A stretch of DNA of 51,511 nucleotides. Source: an uncultured Burkholderiales bacterium (GTDB taxonomy: Bacteria > Pseudomonadota > Gammaproteobacteria > Burkholderiales > Burkholderiaceae_C). This document shows, one piece after another, positions 15,937 to 25,321 of the stretch (positions within the stretch are counted from its first letter, which is position 1; every line of letters starts with the position of its first letter). The position numbers and the translations under genes were made by a program. The stretch spans positions 1 through 51,511 of the forward strand of contig CAITSG010000476.1 in the NCBI GenBank assembly GCA_903894995.1. The letters run 5' to 3'. The notes under the pieces are model-generated. The model was not told where the DNA came from and searched no databases. It worked only from the letters and a program-made list of their open reading frames with translations.

Positions 15937-16010
15937 TGTGGGAGCCCCGCCCTCGGGGCGATGTGTGGTGGTCTGCGAGGCTCCATCGCGGCGAGGGCGC
16001 CGCTCCCACA
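15937..16010. repeat. Inverted pair of REP-like repeats
   Basis: Two 27-base units in opposite orientation, both reading TGTGGGAGC outermost and GCGATG innermost, each with a GC-rich hairpin built around GCCCTC. They lie between the glutaredoxin-like gene and the end of uvrA. The consensus is that of REP/BIME elements in Pseudomonas and Xanthomonas, normally moved by RAYT transposases. No RAYT gene is in the window. Confidence 0.75.
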
Positions 16011-16044
16011 AAAAAGCGTGAATAGCCAACATCATCGGGCCGGA

Positions 16045-18987
16045 TCAACAGAGCAATCGTGCCAAATAGTGGCCGGTGAAGCTCGCCTTGTTTTTGGCCA
16101 GTTGTTCCGGTGTGCCTTCGCCCAGCACCGTACCGCCACCCGCGCCGCCCTCTGGCCCCATGTCGATCAGCCAATCGGCGGTTTTGATGACGTCGAGGTT
16201 GTGTTCGATGATGACGATGGTGTTGCCCGCGTCGCGCAGCTGGTGCAAAACTTTCAGTAGCAAGTCGATGTCGGCAAAATGCAGACCGGTGGTGGGCTCG
16301 TCCAGGATGTAGAGCGTGCGGCCGGTGTCGCGTTTGGACAGCTCGAGCGCAAGCTTGACGCGCTGTGCCTCGCCGCCCGACAGCGTGGTGGCGCTTTGTC
16401 CCAAACAGATGTAAGTCAGACCCACGTCGAGCAGGGTCTGCAACTTGCGTGCAATGTTGGGCACGGCGTTGAAAAATGCATGAGCCGTTTCCACCGTCAT
16501 GTTCAAAATCTGCGCGATGTTTTGGCCCTTGTATTGCACCTCCAGCGTTTCTCGGTTGTAGCGCATGCCGTGGCACACGTCGCAGGGCACATACACATCG
16601 GGCAAAAAGTGCATCTCCACCTTCACCATGCCGTCGCCTTGGCAGGCTTCACAGCGGCCACCACCCGACGATGCGCTCACGTTGAAGCTGAAACGTCCCG
16701 GACCGTAACCACGTTCGCGTGCGGCAGGCACTTCGGCCATCAGCTCGCGGATGTGGGTGAACAGGCCCGTGTAGGTCGCGGGGTTGCTGCGCGGCGTGCG
16801 GCCAATGGGCGACTGGTCGACGTTGATGACTTTGTCGAAGTGCTCCAGGCCCAAGATGGCTTCGTGCGCGGCAGCTTCGTCGTGGGCACGGTGAATCTGG
16901 TGCGCGGCGGCGGTGTAGAGCGTGTCGTTGACCAGGGTGGATTTGCCCGAGCCTGAAACACCCGTCACGCAGGTGAGCAGACCCACCGGGAACTTCACAT
17001 TCACGTTTTTCAGGTTGTTGCCCGACGCACCGACGATCTGGATGAAATCCTTGCCCGCTTTGTGGCGCTTCGGAATCTCGATCTTTTTGCGGCCCGACAT
17101 GTATTGGCCCGTGACCGAATCGGGCGCGGCCAAAATGTCTGCGCAAGTGCCTTGCGCCATCACGCGTCCACCATGCACGCCTGCACCCGGTCCCATGTCG
17201 ATCACATGGTCAGCCACGCGGATCATGTCTTCGTCGTGTTCGACCACCAGCACGCTGTTGCCGATGTCGCGCAGGTGTTGCAGGGTGCCGATCAGGCGGT
17301 CGTTGTCGCGCTGGTGCAGTCCAATGCTGGGCTCGTCGAGCACATACATCACGCCCGTGAGCCCTGACCCGATCTGGCTGGCCAGGCGGATGCGTTGGGA
17401 TTCCCCGCCCGAAAGCGTGTCGGCGCTGCGGTCCAGGCTCAAATAATTCAGGCCCACGTCGTTGAGGAACTTCAGGCGCAGCGCGATCTCGCGCACCACC
17501 TTGTCGGCGATCTCGGCCTTGGCCCCGTGCATTTTCAGGCCCTGAAAATACTGTTGCGACTCGCCCAGGGTGATGTGGCTGATGTCGTAAATGGCGCGAG
17601 ACTGCGCGCCTTCACCAATGCGCACATGGCGGGCTTCACGCCGCAAGCGCGTGCCTTGGCAATCGGTGCAGGCCTGCATGTTGCGGTAACGCGCCAGGTC
17701 TTCGCGCACCACGGCCGAGTCGGTCTCGCGGTAGCGGCGCGTCATGTTGGGGATGATCCCCTCAAACGGGTGCTTCTTGCTGACTTTCTTGCCTTGCGAG
17801 GCTCCTGATTCCATCGTGTAGCTGAACTTGATTTCCTCCAGCCCCGAGCCGTGAAGCAAGACCTGTTGGTGAATCGGTGCGAGTTTCTCGAACGGCGTTT
17901 CGATGTCGAACTGGTAATGCTTGGCCAGGCTTTCGAGCATGCTGAAGTAAAAGCCATTGCGCCTGTCCCAGCCCTTGATGGCACCGCTGGCCAAGCTGAG
18001 CGAAGGGAAGGCCACGACCCGCTCCGGGTCAAAAAACGCCATGCTGCCAATGCCGTCGCAAGTCGGGCACGCGCCCATGGGCGAATTGAAGGAGAACAGC
18101 CTCGGCTCCAGTTCGCTGATGGAATAAGTGCACACCGGGCAGGAGAACTTGGCGTTGAACAGGTGTTCTTTGCCGGTGTCCATCTCCAAGGCCACGGCGC
18201 GAAACTCCGCCAGTTGCAGCGCGGCCTCAAAACTTTCGGCCAAGCGCTGGCGCAGTGCGTCGCGTGTTTTGGCATCGGCTTCCGACCTGACTTTGATGCG
18301 GTCCACCACCACGTCGATGTTGTGCTTCTCGGTTTTCTTGAGCGTGGGCAGGTCTTCTATCTCCACCGTCTGGCCATTGATGCGAAAACGCACATAGCCC
18401 AGGGCCTGCATCTGCTCAAAGACTTTTTCAAACTCGCCTTTTTTCTCGCGCGCAATGGGCGCCAAGATCATCAGCTTGGTGTCTTCGGGCAGGGCCAGCA
18501 CGGCGTCCACCATCTGGCTCACGGTTTGCGCTTGCAAAGGTAAATTGTGGTCGGGGCAATAAGGCGTGCCCGCGCGGGCAAACAGCAGGCGCAGGTAGTC
18601 GTGGATTTCGGTCACGGTGCCCACAGTCGAGCGCGGGTTGTGGCTGGTGGCTTTTTGTTCGATGGAAATCGCAGGCGACAGGCCTTCAATCAGGTCCACA
18701 TCAGGCTTGTCCATCAGCTGTAAAAACTGCCGGGCATAGGCCGACAGGCTTTCCACATAGCGGCGCTGGCCTTCGGCGTACAGGGTGTCAAAAGCCAGGC
18801 TCGACTTGCCCGAGCCCGACAAGCCGGTGATCACCACCAGTTGGTTGCGCGGGATGTCCAGGTCGATGTTTTTGAGGTTGTGGGTGCGCGCCCCGCGCAC
18901 GCTGATGTGGGTTTGCCGCAGCGCTGACGCCAAATACCGCGATGGTTCGGGTTCGTCGGGCAAGAGAGGGGGGTCAGCAAGTTTCAC
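16045..18987 (-). CDS. uvrA: Excinuclease ABC subunit A
   Basis: DNA-damage sensor of nucleotide excision repair, loading UvrB at lesions. About 980 residues, somewhat longer than the usual 940 because of an N-terminal extension before [14 protein letters not shown]. Both ABC ATPase modules are complete: Walker [10 protein letters not shown] and GVSGSGKST, signatures LSGGESQR and LSGGEAQR, and Walker [10 protein letters not shown] and ILDEPTTGL. Zinc-binding CxxC pairs occur in the insertion domain (CPVC, CPTC) and in module two (CEAC, CDVC), with another at CTDC. The start is uncertain: I use a GTG, and a TTG lies seven codons upstream. Divergent from the MFS transporter. Confidence 0.96.
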   Translation of the reverse strand: MKLADPPLLPDEPEPSRYLASALRQTHISVRGARTHNLKNIDLDIPRNQLVVITGLSGSGKSSLAFDTLYAEGQRRYVESLSAYARQFLQLMDKPDVDLIEGLSPAISIEQKATSHNPRSTVGTVTEIHDYLRLLFARAGTPYCPDHNLPLQAQTVSQMVDAVLALPEDTKLMILAPIAREKKGEFEKVFEQMQALGYVRFRINGQTVEIEDLPTLKKTEKHNIDVVVDRIKVRSEADAKTRDALRQRLAESFEAALQLAEFRAVALEMDTGKEHLFNAKFSCPVCTYSISELEPRLFSFNSPMGACPTCDGIGSMAFFDPERVVAFPSLSLASGAIKGWDRRNGFYFSMLESLAKHYQFDIETPFEKLAPIHQQVLLHGSGLEEIKFSYTMESGASQGKKVSKKHPFEGIIPNMTRRYRETDSAVVREDLARYRNMQACTDCQGTRLRREARHVRIGEGAQSRAIYDISHITLGESQQYFQGLKMHGAKAEIADKVVREIALRLKFLNDVGLNYLSLDRSADTLSGGESQRIRLASQIGSGLTGVMYVLDEPSIGLHQRDNDRLIGTLQHLRDIGNSVLVVEHDEDMIRVADHVIDMGPGAGVHGGRVMAQGTCADILAAPDSVTGQYMSGRKKIEIPKRHKAGKDFIQIVGASGNNLKNVNVKFPVGLLTCVTGVSGSGKSTLVNDTLYTAAAHQIHRAHDEAAAHEAILGLEHFDKVINVDQSPIGRTPRSNPATYTGLFTHIRELMAEVPAARERGYGPGRFSFNVSASSGGGRCEACQGDGMVKVEMHFLPDVYVPCDVCHGMRYNRETLEVQYKGQNIAQILNMTVETAHAFFNAVPNIARKLQTLLDVGLTYICLGQSATTLSGGEAQRVKLALELSKRDTGRTLYILDEPTTGLHFADIDLLLKVLHQLRDAGNTIVIIEHNLDVIKTADWLIDMGPEGGAGGGTVLGEGTPEQLAKNKASFTGHYLARLLC

Positions 18988-19103
18988 GGTGGGCGGCCAG
19001 ATCAGCAAAACCTTTGATTATCCCCGCCGGGGCATTGGCGGGCATCGGGTGCCGTCAATCAGGGACAATCGCGCTTTTGTTTTTACCCTGTTTGGGGTCT
19101 TGT

Positions 19104-20327
19104 GTGACCGTTCTTTCGCAGACATCAGCTTCTTTGGACATGACGCCCACCGAGCTGCGCGCCAGTGCGTCCTTGACGGGTATTTTTGCCTTGCGCATGC
19201 TGGGCCTGTTTTTGGTGTTGCCGGTGTTCGCCCTGGAGGCGCGTCACTACCCCGGGGGCGAAGACCCTGTTTGGCTGGGCCTGGCCATGGGTATTTACGG
19301 CTTGACGCAGGGTCTGTTGCAGCTGCCCTTTGGCATGGCCTCGGACCGTTTCGGGCGCAAGCGGGTGATCGTTTTGGGCCTGATCATTTTCGCCGTAGGC
19401 AGTTTTTGGGCGGCCGTGGCCACCGATCTGACCCAGCTGCTGATCGGGCGCAGCCTGCAGGGGGCTGGGGCCGTGTCGGCTGCTGTGACGGCTTTGCTGG
19501 CGGACCTGACGCGGGACGAGGTTCGCACCAAGGCCATGGCCTTGGTGGGTGGCAGCATCGGGCTGGTGTTTGCGCTGTCTTTGGTGGTGTCACCTGTGCT
19601 GACGGCCTGGATCGGTTTTTCGGGGCTGTTCTGGTTGACTGGCGCGCTGGCGCTGGTGGGGGTGGCGGTGGTCATTTGGGGCGCTCCGCCCGCGTCACCG
19701 CCCGTGTTGGGGCAAGGCCGTGGGCGGCTGGCCGATGTGCTGGCCCATGCCGACTTGATGCGCCTGAACCTGGGTGTGTTTGTGCTGCATGCCGTGCAGT
19801 TGGCCATGTGGGTGGCCGTTCCGTCCTTGTTGGTGCAAGCGGGTCTGGGCAAGGCGCAGCATTGGCAGGTGTATTTGCCAGCGGTGGTGCTGTCATTTTT
19901 GTTTTTGGGGGTGGTGTTCGCCTTGGAGAGGCGGGGGCATCTCAAAAAAGTGTTTTTGCTCTCGATTGGCCTGATTGTGCTGGTGCAGTTGGCTTTGCTG
20001 GTGCTGTCGCTAGGCACGCCTGGCCTGGGTGGTTTGGCTGCGGTGCTGCTGGTGTTTTTTTGTGGCTTCAATGCGCTGGAGGCGACCCAACCCAGCCTGG
20101 TTTCGCGCATCGCGCCTCGGGCCATGCGCGGCACGGCGTTGGGCGTTTACAACACGCTCCAGTCCCTGGGGTTTTTTGCGGGCGGTCTGGCGGGCGGCTG
20201 GCTGGTCAAATCATGGGGCAGTCCGGCACTGTTTTTGTGCTGTGGTGTGGCCATGCTGGTGTGGCTGATGGTGGCTTGGTCCATGCAGGCTACGGGTCGA
20301 AGTGCATCCTTGGTGCAGACCTCTTGA
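19104..20327 (+). CDS. MFS transporter
   Basis: About 407 residues with twelve predicted membrane segments. The loop after segment two has the MFS signature GMASDRFGRKRVI, and the second half has FALERRGHLKKVF in the matching loop. It is of the drug/sugar-efflux type found between uvrA and ssb in many Burkholderiales, a stable position suggesting an ordinary core gene. Substrate unknown. Start uncertain between this GTG and an ATG twelve codons later; neither has a strong ribosome binding site. The ssb gene follows 88 bases later. Confidence 0.87.
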   Translation: MTVLSQTSASLDMTPTELRASASLTGIFALRMLGLFLVLPVFALEARHYPGGEDPVWLGLAMGIYGLTQGLLQLPFGMASDRFGRKRVIVLGLIIFAVGSFWAAVATDLTQLLIGRSLQGAGAVSAAVTALLADLTRDEVRTKAMALVGGSIGLVFALSLVVSPVLTAWIGFSGLFWLTGALALVGVAVVIWGAPPASPPVLGQGRGRLADVLAHADLMRLNLGVFVLHAVQLAMWVAVPSLLVQAGLGKAQHWQVYLPAVVLSFLFLGVVFALERRGHLKKVFLLSIGLIVLVQLALLVLSLGTPGLGGLAAVLLVFFCGFNALEATQPSLVSRIAPRAMRGTALGVYNTLQSLGFFAGGLAGGWLVKSWGSPALFLCCGVAMLVWLMVAWSMQATGRSASLVQTS

Positions 20328-20415
20328 GCCGGTTTGGGTGGGGCACAGGCTCGGTTTTTTGACCATGAACAGGACGGGATTGGCCGCATAATTGGGCATC
20401 ATTGAGGAGTTTTTC

Positions 20416-20919
20416 ATGGCATCCGTCAACAAAGTCATCATCGTCGGCAACCTGGGTGCCGACCCCGAAACCCGTTACTTGCCCTCGGGCGATGCGGTCA
20501 CCAGTATCCGAGTGGCCACCACCGACCGTTACAAAGACAAGCAGTCGGGTGAGATGAAAGAGGCCACCGAGTGGCACAGCATCAGCTTTTTTGCCAAGTT
20601 GGCCGAGATCGCGGGCCAGTACCTGCGCAAAGGCAGCCAGGTGTACGTCGAGGGCAGCTTGCGCACCCGCAAATACACCGACAAAAATGGCGTTGAAAAG
20701 TACGCCACCGACATCCGAGCCGACAGCATGCAGATGCTGGGCAGTCGCCAAGGCATGGGCGGCTCCGCCGAAGACGGCGGTGGTGGTGGCTATGCGCCGC
20801 GTCAGTCGGCTCCACCAGCCCGTCCCGCAGCAGCACCGGCACAGCGTCCAGCCCCAGCCCCAGCCAACAAGCCTGCGGCCAGCAGTTTTGATGACATGGA
20901 TGACGACATCCCCTTTTGA
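20416..20919 (+). CDS. ssb: Single-stranded DNA-binding protein
   Basis: Coats single-stranded DNA in replication, repair and recombination, and recruits partners through its tail. 167 residues: the OB-fold ([20 protein letters not shown] ... [21 protein letters not shown] ... [16 protein letters not shown]) occupies the first 110, followed by a Gly/Pro/Ala-rich linker and the acidic tip [15 protein letters not shown] before the ATG is a strong ribosome binding site. A rho-independent terminator follows. Having ssb near uvrA, separated only by the MFS gene, is common in this order. Confidence 0.97.
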   Translation: MASVNKVIIVGNLGADPETRYLPSGDAVTSIRVATTDRYKDKQSGEMKEATEWHSISFFAKLAEIAGQYLRKGSQVYVEGSLRTRKYTDKNGVEKYATDIRADSMQMLGSRQGMGGSAEDGGGGGYAPRQSAPPARPAAAPAQRPAPAPANKPAASSFDDMDDDIPF

Positions 20920-20941
20920 GACCTTTTATGGTTTGTCTTCA

Positions 20942-20970
20942 AACCCGTGGCCTGCGCCACGGGTTTTTTT
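20942..20970 (+). terminator. Rho-independent terminator after ssb
   Basis: Perfect ten-base-pair stem AACCCGTGGC/GCCACGGGTT with loop CTGC, running straight into a T-run. Ends the ssb transcript 20 bases before the next gene. Confidence 0.93.
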
Positions 20971-20986
20971 CTAGAAAAATCGCCCT

Positions 20987-22000
20987 ATGACACAGCGGGT
21001 GTCTTTTGCATCTGTGCAGCATTTGGGGTTTGCGTGGTTCGCCATGGTCATGGGACTGTGTGGCCTGTCGCTGGCCTGGTTGCGCGCTGTGCCGCACGGT
21101 GGACTGGCGGCCGTGCAGGTGTCATTGGGTTTGGGCGTATTGGCGGCATGTGTGTTTGTGCTGCTGGTAGCCTTCCAGTTGTGGCGTTCGGTCCACTTTC
21201 CTGCGGCCATGCTGGACGATGTGCGGCATCCTTTGCGTCATGTGTTTGTGGCCGCGCTGCCGTCTTCGCTGGTCTTGCTGTCCACGGTTTGGGTGGCGCA
21301 TCGTGGGGACCCTCGGTGGGTCGATGCGGTGTGGATGCTGGGCGCTGTGGGTTTGTTGATGTGCACCGCGGGTGTGGTGTGGCGCTGGTTACAGCCGGGC
21401 ATGAGCGCCGACGATTTTTGGCGCGGCATGACGCCTGCGCTGTTCATCCCGGTGGTGGGCAATGTGCTGCCCGCTTTGGCCGGGGTGGCGCTGGGCCACC
21501 CGGTTTGGGCGGCTGCGCAGTATGGCGTGGCGCTGTTTTTGTGGCCGGTGGCATTGGTGCTCGTGTTGGTGCGCATCGGCATGGTCGGTATGTGGCCACG
21601 GCAGCTGTTGCCCACCACGTTCATCACCATCGCACCGCCGTCCGTGCTGGCCTTGTCGGGGCAACTCTTGGGTGCACCTGAAGCCTTGGTGCACATGCTT
21701 TGGGGCGTGTCTTTGTTCTTCACCTTGGTGTCTTTGACGGTGCTCAAACGCTGCTTGCAGCAGCCGTTTGGCATGCCTTTTTGGAGCATGTCCTTTCCCT
21801 TGGCCGCCTCGGCTGCACTGTCCTTGCATCTGGCGCCTTTGCAAGGATGGGGTCATGTCTTGGCCATGGTGTGGTTGGTCTTGATCACCTGCTTCATAGG
21901 TGCCCTGTTGGTGGCCACGGTTCGAGGTTTGATCAAAGGCCAATTGCTGACCGAGCAAGCGCCTCTTTTAGCGCTTCAGCCCGCTTCTGCTCGGCCTTGA
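20987..22000 (+). CDS. TDT family (TehA/SLAC1-like) membrane transporter
   Basis: 337 residues with about ten predicted membrane helices. The order of helices and motifs such as PALFIPVVGNVLPAL, MWPRQLLPTTFITIAPPSVLAL and FGMPFWSMSFPLAASAAL match the tellurite-resistance/dicarboxylate transporter family, which includes E. coli TehA and plant SLAC1 anion channels. It probably passes an anion across the inner membrane; tellurite resistance itself should not be assumed. The gene begins 17 bases after the ssb terminator, so it needs its own promoter in a very short space or read-through. The DUF3422 gene follows in the same direction. Confidence 0.82.
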   Translation: MTQRVSFASVQHLGFAWFAMVMGLCGLSLAWLRAVPHGGLAAVQVSLGLGVLAACVFVLLVAFQLWRSVHFPAAMLDDVRHPLRHVFVAALPSSLVLLSTVWVAHRGDPRWVDAVWMLGAVGLLMCTAGVVWRWLQPGMSADDFWRGMTPALFIPVVGNVLPALAGVALGHPVWAAAQYGVALFLWPVALVLVLVRIGMVGMWPRQLLPTTFITIAPPSVLALSGQLLGAPEALVHMLWGVSLFFTLVSLTVLKRCLQQPFGMPFWSMSFPLAASAALSLHLAPLQGWGHVLAMVWLVLITCFIGALLVATVRGLIKGQLLTEQAPLLALQPASARP

Positions 22001-22071
22001 GTTGGCACGATAAGTCTTTTTTCTGACCGCCGGGGGTATTCGGCACGCCATAACTTGGTCAGAATGTTGAT

Positions 22072-23406
22072 ATGAACGAAATCACATCCCGTTTCCTTCC
22101 CCAGGAAGATGCACAGCGTCATGAACTGCACAACGAAGTGCATGCCCGGCCTTCGGCGCGTGTGCGATTGCCCGCCTTGATTGTGTATGTGGCGGTGCTC
22201 AATGAGGGCATTTCCCGCGAACAGGAATGGGCCCATTTGCGGCGCCTGCCAGGTCATGAAGATTTAAGCTTGGAGAGTTTGAAGGGCAATTTTCTGCGCC
22301 TGCGCTGCGATCTTTTCACCGTCAAATGGGAGCGGCACACCGAGTTCACACGCTACTCGATCGTGCAGTCCCTGCCTGCGCATGCAGATTGGGGGGCCGT
22401 GTTGCCCGAGCTGGCTTCGCATGTGGACACCGGCACCGACTGGCTCAGGTGTTTGCCGGGACAAACCATGGCCGCCATCCATTTGGGCATGTTGCAAGCG
22501 GACATGACGGTGTCCGACCTGATTCCAACGGCCCAGGCTTGGCTGGGCGACGGGACGGTGTTGGCCTCGCGCATGGGCAACACCACCGAGGGCTTGCCGC
22601 ACTCGTGCATCTTGACCCATTTTCTCATTGGTGCCGATGGCTTTGAACGCATGCTGGTCTTGGCGCCCGAAGGCACGAGTGAGGCGCGTGCAGGCCGCAT
22701 ATCGCAGCGTGTGCTCGAAGTGGAAACCTACCGCCTGATGGCCTTGCGTGGCTTGCCGGTGGCGAAAAACTTGTCATCCATGCTGTCTGCCGCTGAGTTG
22801 CAGCTGGCCGACATCACCGGCCGTTTAGAGCGCAAAGGCGAAAGCGACCAGGCTTTGCTCGATTTGCTGGTGTCTTTGGCGGCCCGCATCGAGCGGGCCA
22901 CGGCCGAACACGGTTTTCGGTTTTCAGCCACGCGCGCTTACGACACCTTGGTCAGCCAGCGCTTGGCCGAGCTGCGCGAACGGCCAATTTCGGGGACCCA
23001 GACCCTGGGTGAGTTCATGCAACGGCGCTTGTCGCCCGCCATGGCCACGGTGCAGGCCACTGAAAAGCGACTGGCCTCACTGGCCGAGCGGGTCTCGCGC
23101 ACCAGCGCTTTGCTGCGCACCCGGGTGGACATTGCCACCGAGGCGCAAAACCAGGTGTTGTTGGAAAAACTCACGCGCGGCCAGGAACTGCAACTGCGCC
23201 TGCAGGTCACCGTGGAAGGCCTGTCGATGGCTGCGATTTCTTACTACGTGGTCAGCTTGCTGCTGTATGCCTTCAAGGGAATGAAGGCTTATGGCGTGCC
23301 GATCCATCCGGAAATCGCGGTGGCTTTTTTGCTGCCCTTGGTGTTGTGGACGGTGTGGCGCAGTCGCCAAAAAATACACGAAAAACTGCACCAGCCGGAC
23401 GCCTGA
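22072..23406 (+). CDS. DUF3422 family membrane protein
   Basis: 444 residues. The N-terminus HELHNEVHARPSARVRLPALIVYVAVL and the middle segments LKGNFLRLRCDLFTVKWERHTEFTRY and GASRMGNTTEGLPHSCILTHFLIGADGF-like stretch are typical of DUF3422. A long coiled region (about residues 250-375) is followed by two C-terminal membrane helices (about 385-405 and 412-428), so the bulk is probably cytoplasmic and tethered to the inner membrane. No biochemical function is known to me for this family. It ends four bases before the LysR regulator, which is odd because that regulator appears to serve the downstream tcu genes. Confidence 0.85.
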   Translation: MNEITSRFLPQEDAQRHELHNEVHARPSARVRLPALIVYVAVLNEGISREQEWAHLRRLPGHEDLSLESLKGNFLRLRCDLFTVKWERHTEFTRYSIVQSLPAHADWGAVLPELASHVDTGTDWLRCLPGQTMAAIHLGMLQADMTVSDLIPTAQAWLGDGTVLASRMGNTTEGLPHSCILTHFLIGADGFERMLVLAPEGTSEARAGRISQRVLEVETYRLMALRGLPVAKNLSSMLSAAELQLADITGRLERKGESDQALLDLLVSLAARIERATAEHGFRFSATRAYDTLVSQRLAELRERPISGTQTLGEFMQRRLSPAMATVQATEKRLASLAERVSRTSALLRTRVDIATEAQNQVLLEKLTRGQELQLRLQVTVEGLSMAAISYYVVSLLLYAFKGMKAYGVPIHPEIAVAFLLPLVLWTVWRSRQKIHEKLHQPDA

Positions 23407-23410
23407 GTCG

Positions 23411-24394
23411 ATGGAGCTGAGGCAACTTCGCTATTTTGTTCGGGTGGTCGAGGTTGGCAGCATCAGCCGTGCCGCACTCGATTTGAATCTGGTGCAGTCG
23501 GCGCTGAGCCAGCAAATCACGCGGCTTGAGAGCGAGTTGTCAACCCGGCTTTTGCAGCGCACGTCCCAAGGCGTGAGCCCGACCGAGGCGGGTGTGGCGT
23601 TTTTTCGCGAAGCACAATTGACCCTGAGGCATGCCGAGCAGGCCATGCGTGCTGCGAAGTCGGCGCGTTTGTCGGGCACGGTGAGTGTGGGCTTGGCACC
23701 CACCACGGCCGCCGTGTTGGGTTTGCCCTTGATGCAGGCCATGCGCGAGCGCTATCCGGATGTGCGCCTGCACATGGTGGAAAGCCTGTCGGGGCATTTG
23801 TCGGGCATGCTCAATGCTCGGCAACTCGATCTGGCGGTTTTGTTTGACATGCCCGTGGATGGGGTTTCTTCTGCACAGTCGGCGCGGCGCTGGAGTGTGC
23901 AGCCGCTGATGGAAGAGGACATTTTTTTCATCGCTGCACGGCATGTCGTCAAGCCGCGTGCCCCTGACAGGGTGCGCATGGCGCAGCTGAAAGATGAAGC
24001 GCTGATTTTGCCCACCGGCCCACACGGTTTGCGCAGCATGCTGGATGCGGCTTTTATGCGCGCCAAAGTCAAACCCCTGGTGGCGCTGGAAGTGGATTCG
24101 CTGGCCATGCTGATGGACGCGGTGCGCGCGGGCATGGGGGCCACATTGCAGCCTTGGGCGGCGGTGGCGCGGCAAGCCGATGCGGCGCAGGCCTTGCACA
24201 TGGCCCGCATCACCGACCACCAGGTCAGGCGCAGCAATGTCCTGTGTTGCCTGTCGGACGATGAGCTGTCTCCTGCGGCTTTGGCGGCGCGCGTGGTATT
24301 GGTCGATTGTGTGCGAGCGCTGGTGGGTTCTGGTGCATGGGTTGGCGCGGCAATGAGCGATGCCAGTCCAGCCAAGGTATCCGCCAAAACTTGA
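23411..24394 (+). CDS. LysR family regulator of the tcu cluster (TcuR-like)
   Basis: 327-residue LysR-type regulator. The N-terminal helix-turn-helix is GSISRAALDLNLVQSALSQQITRLE (residues 17-41), followed by the linker helix and a substrate-binding domain from about residue 90. It lies directly upstream of, and in the same direction as, the SDR-tcuA-tcuB genes, whereas many LysR genes are divergent. The 126-base gap to the SDR holds a strong T-N11-A dyad that is the likely binding site. By analogy with Salmonella TcuR, the inducer may be tricarballylate or a related tricarboxylate; this is inference from context. Confidence 0.87.
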   Translation: MELRQLRYFVRVVEVGSISRAALDLNLVQSALSQQITRLESELSTRLLQRTSQGVSPTEAGVAFFREAQLTLRHAEQAMRAAKSARLSGTVSVGLAPTTAAVLGLPLMQAMRERYPDVRLHMVESLSGHLSGMLNARQLDLAVLFDMPVDGVSSAQSARRWSVQPLMEEDIFFIAARHVVKPRAPDRVRMAQLKDEALILPTGPHGLRSMLDAAFMRAKVKPLVALEVDSLAMLMDAVRAGMGATLQPWAAVARQADAAQALHMARITDHQVRRSNVLCCLSDDELSPAALAARVVLVDCVRALVGSGAWVGAAMSDASPAKVSAKT

Positions 24395-24420
24395 AGCTGT
24401 CGGGGGCTTGAAAAAAAGTT

Positions 24421-24443
24421 GGGTATCACGGTTTGTGATACCC
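24421..24443. promoter_or_regulatory. LysR-type operator upstream of SDR-tcuAB
   Basis: Perfect nine-base inverted repeat GGGTATCAC/GTGATACCC around a five-base centre. The inner part fits the LysR box T-N11-A exactly, with dyad symmetry. It is 77 bases before the SDR start and 26 after the regulator stop, so it most likely controls the SDR-tcuA-tcuB operon. Confidence 0.72.
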
Positions 24444-24520
24444 CCATGCCATGGCTTGGCTGAGCAATCGACCTGATTCACCTTAAAGTCCTTACTTCCT
24501 CATCACAAGAATAGACAACC

Positions 24521-25276
24521 ATGGACTTGCAACTCAACAACAAAACCGCCTTGGTCACGGGTGCCAGTGTGGGCATTGGGCGCGGTATTGCCAAAGCTTT
24601 GGCCGCTGAAGGCGTGCGCGTAGCGGTATCGGCCCGGCGTGTGGACAAGCTGCGCGAGTTGGCTGATGAAATCGTGGCCGCTGGCGGACAGGCACCGGTG
24701 ATCATTGAATCTGACCTGTATGCAGACGACGCAGCCAAACGCTTGGCCGAGGCGGCCCTGGCCGGTTTGGGCAGTGTGGACATTTTGGTGAACAACGCCG
24801 GGGGCTCGCGCAGCTTCAAAGAGTTGCATGTGAGCGAAGAAGCCTGGCAAGAGGCCATCACTTTGAACTTTCACCGCCCACGCCAAGTGGCCGATGCGCT
24901 GATCGACCAGATGATTGAGCGCCAATGGGGCCGCATCATCAACATCACCGGCAAGAGCGAACCCGAGCACACCAACGGCGCGTTTTGCGCCAAGGCGGGC
25001 ATGCACAGCTGGGCCAAAGGTTTGTCGCGCATGGTGGGCAAACACGGCGTCACCGTGAACTGCGTGCCCCCAGGGCGCATCCACTCCGAGCAGATTTTCC
25101 GCAACTACACCCCCGAGTACCGCCAGTGGCAGTGCGACAACGAGATTCCAGTGGGCCGCTATGGTGAGCCGGAAGACATGGCGAATTTGGTCACCTTCTT
25201 GGCCTCGCCTTTGGCCAGCTACATCACCGGCGCGGTGATCCCGGTGGATGGTGGTTTGCGCAAGTACCAGTTCTGA
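24521..25276 (+). CDS. SDR family protein lacking the catalytic tyrosine
   Basis: 251-residue Rossmann protein of the short-chain dehydrogenase/reductase family. The NAD(P)-binding TGASVGIG (residues 14-21), the NNAGG motif and the C-terminal ITGAVIPVDGGLRKYQF are standard. The active-site region reads INITGKSEPEHTNGAFCAKAGM: the Lys of YxxxK is present but the Tyr position is Ala, and the usual Ser is Thr or Lys. Classical SDR chemistry is therefore unlikely. It precedes tcuA by 45 bases under the LysR-type operator, so it probably acts on the same substrate class, perhaps as an isomerase, dehydratase or binding protein. Confidence 0.86.
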   Translation: MDLQLNNKTALVTGASVGIGRGIAKALAAEGVRVAVSARRVDKLRELADEIVAAGGQAPVIIESDLYADDAAKRLAEAALAGLGSVDILVNNAGGSRSFKELHVSEEAWQEAITLNFHRPRQVADALIDQMIERQWGRIINITGKSEPEHTNGAFCAKAGMHSWAKGLSRMVGKHGVTVNCVPPGRIHSEQIFRNYTPEYRQWQCDNEIPVGRYGEPEDMANLVTFLASPLASYITGAVIPVDGGLRKYQF

Positions 25277-25321
25277 TTTGATCAGGGCTTTGTGCCCTGT
25301 GCCTTTGCCCTGAAAGTGTTT

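Noticed and set aside
18785-20362. 525-codon plus-strand frame over the uvrA start and the MFS gene
   Set aside because: Frame-shifted shadow of the MFS gene; Gly/Ala/Arg-rich with no membrane pattern.
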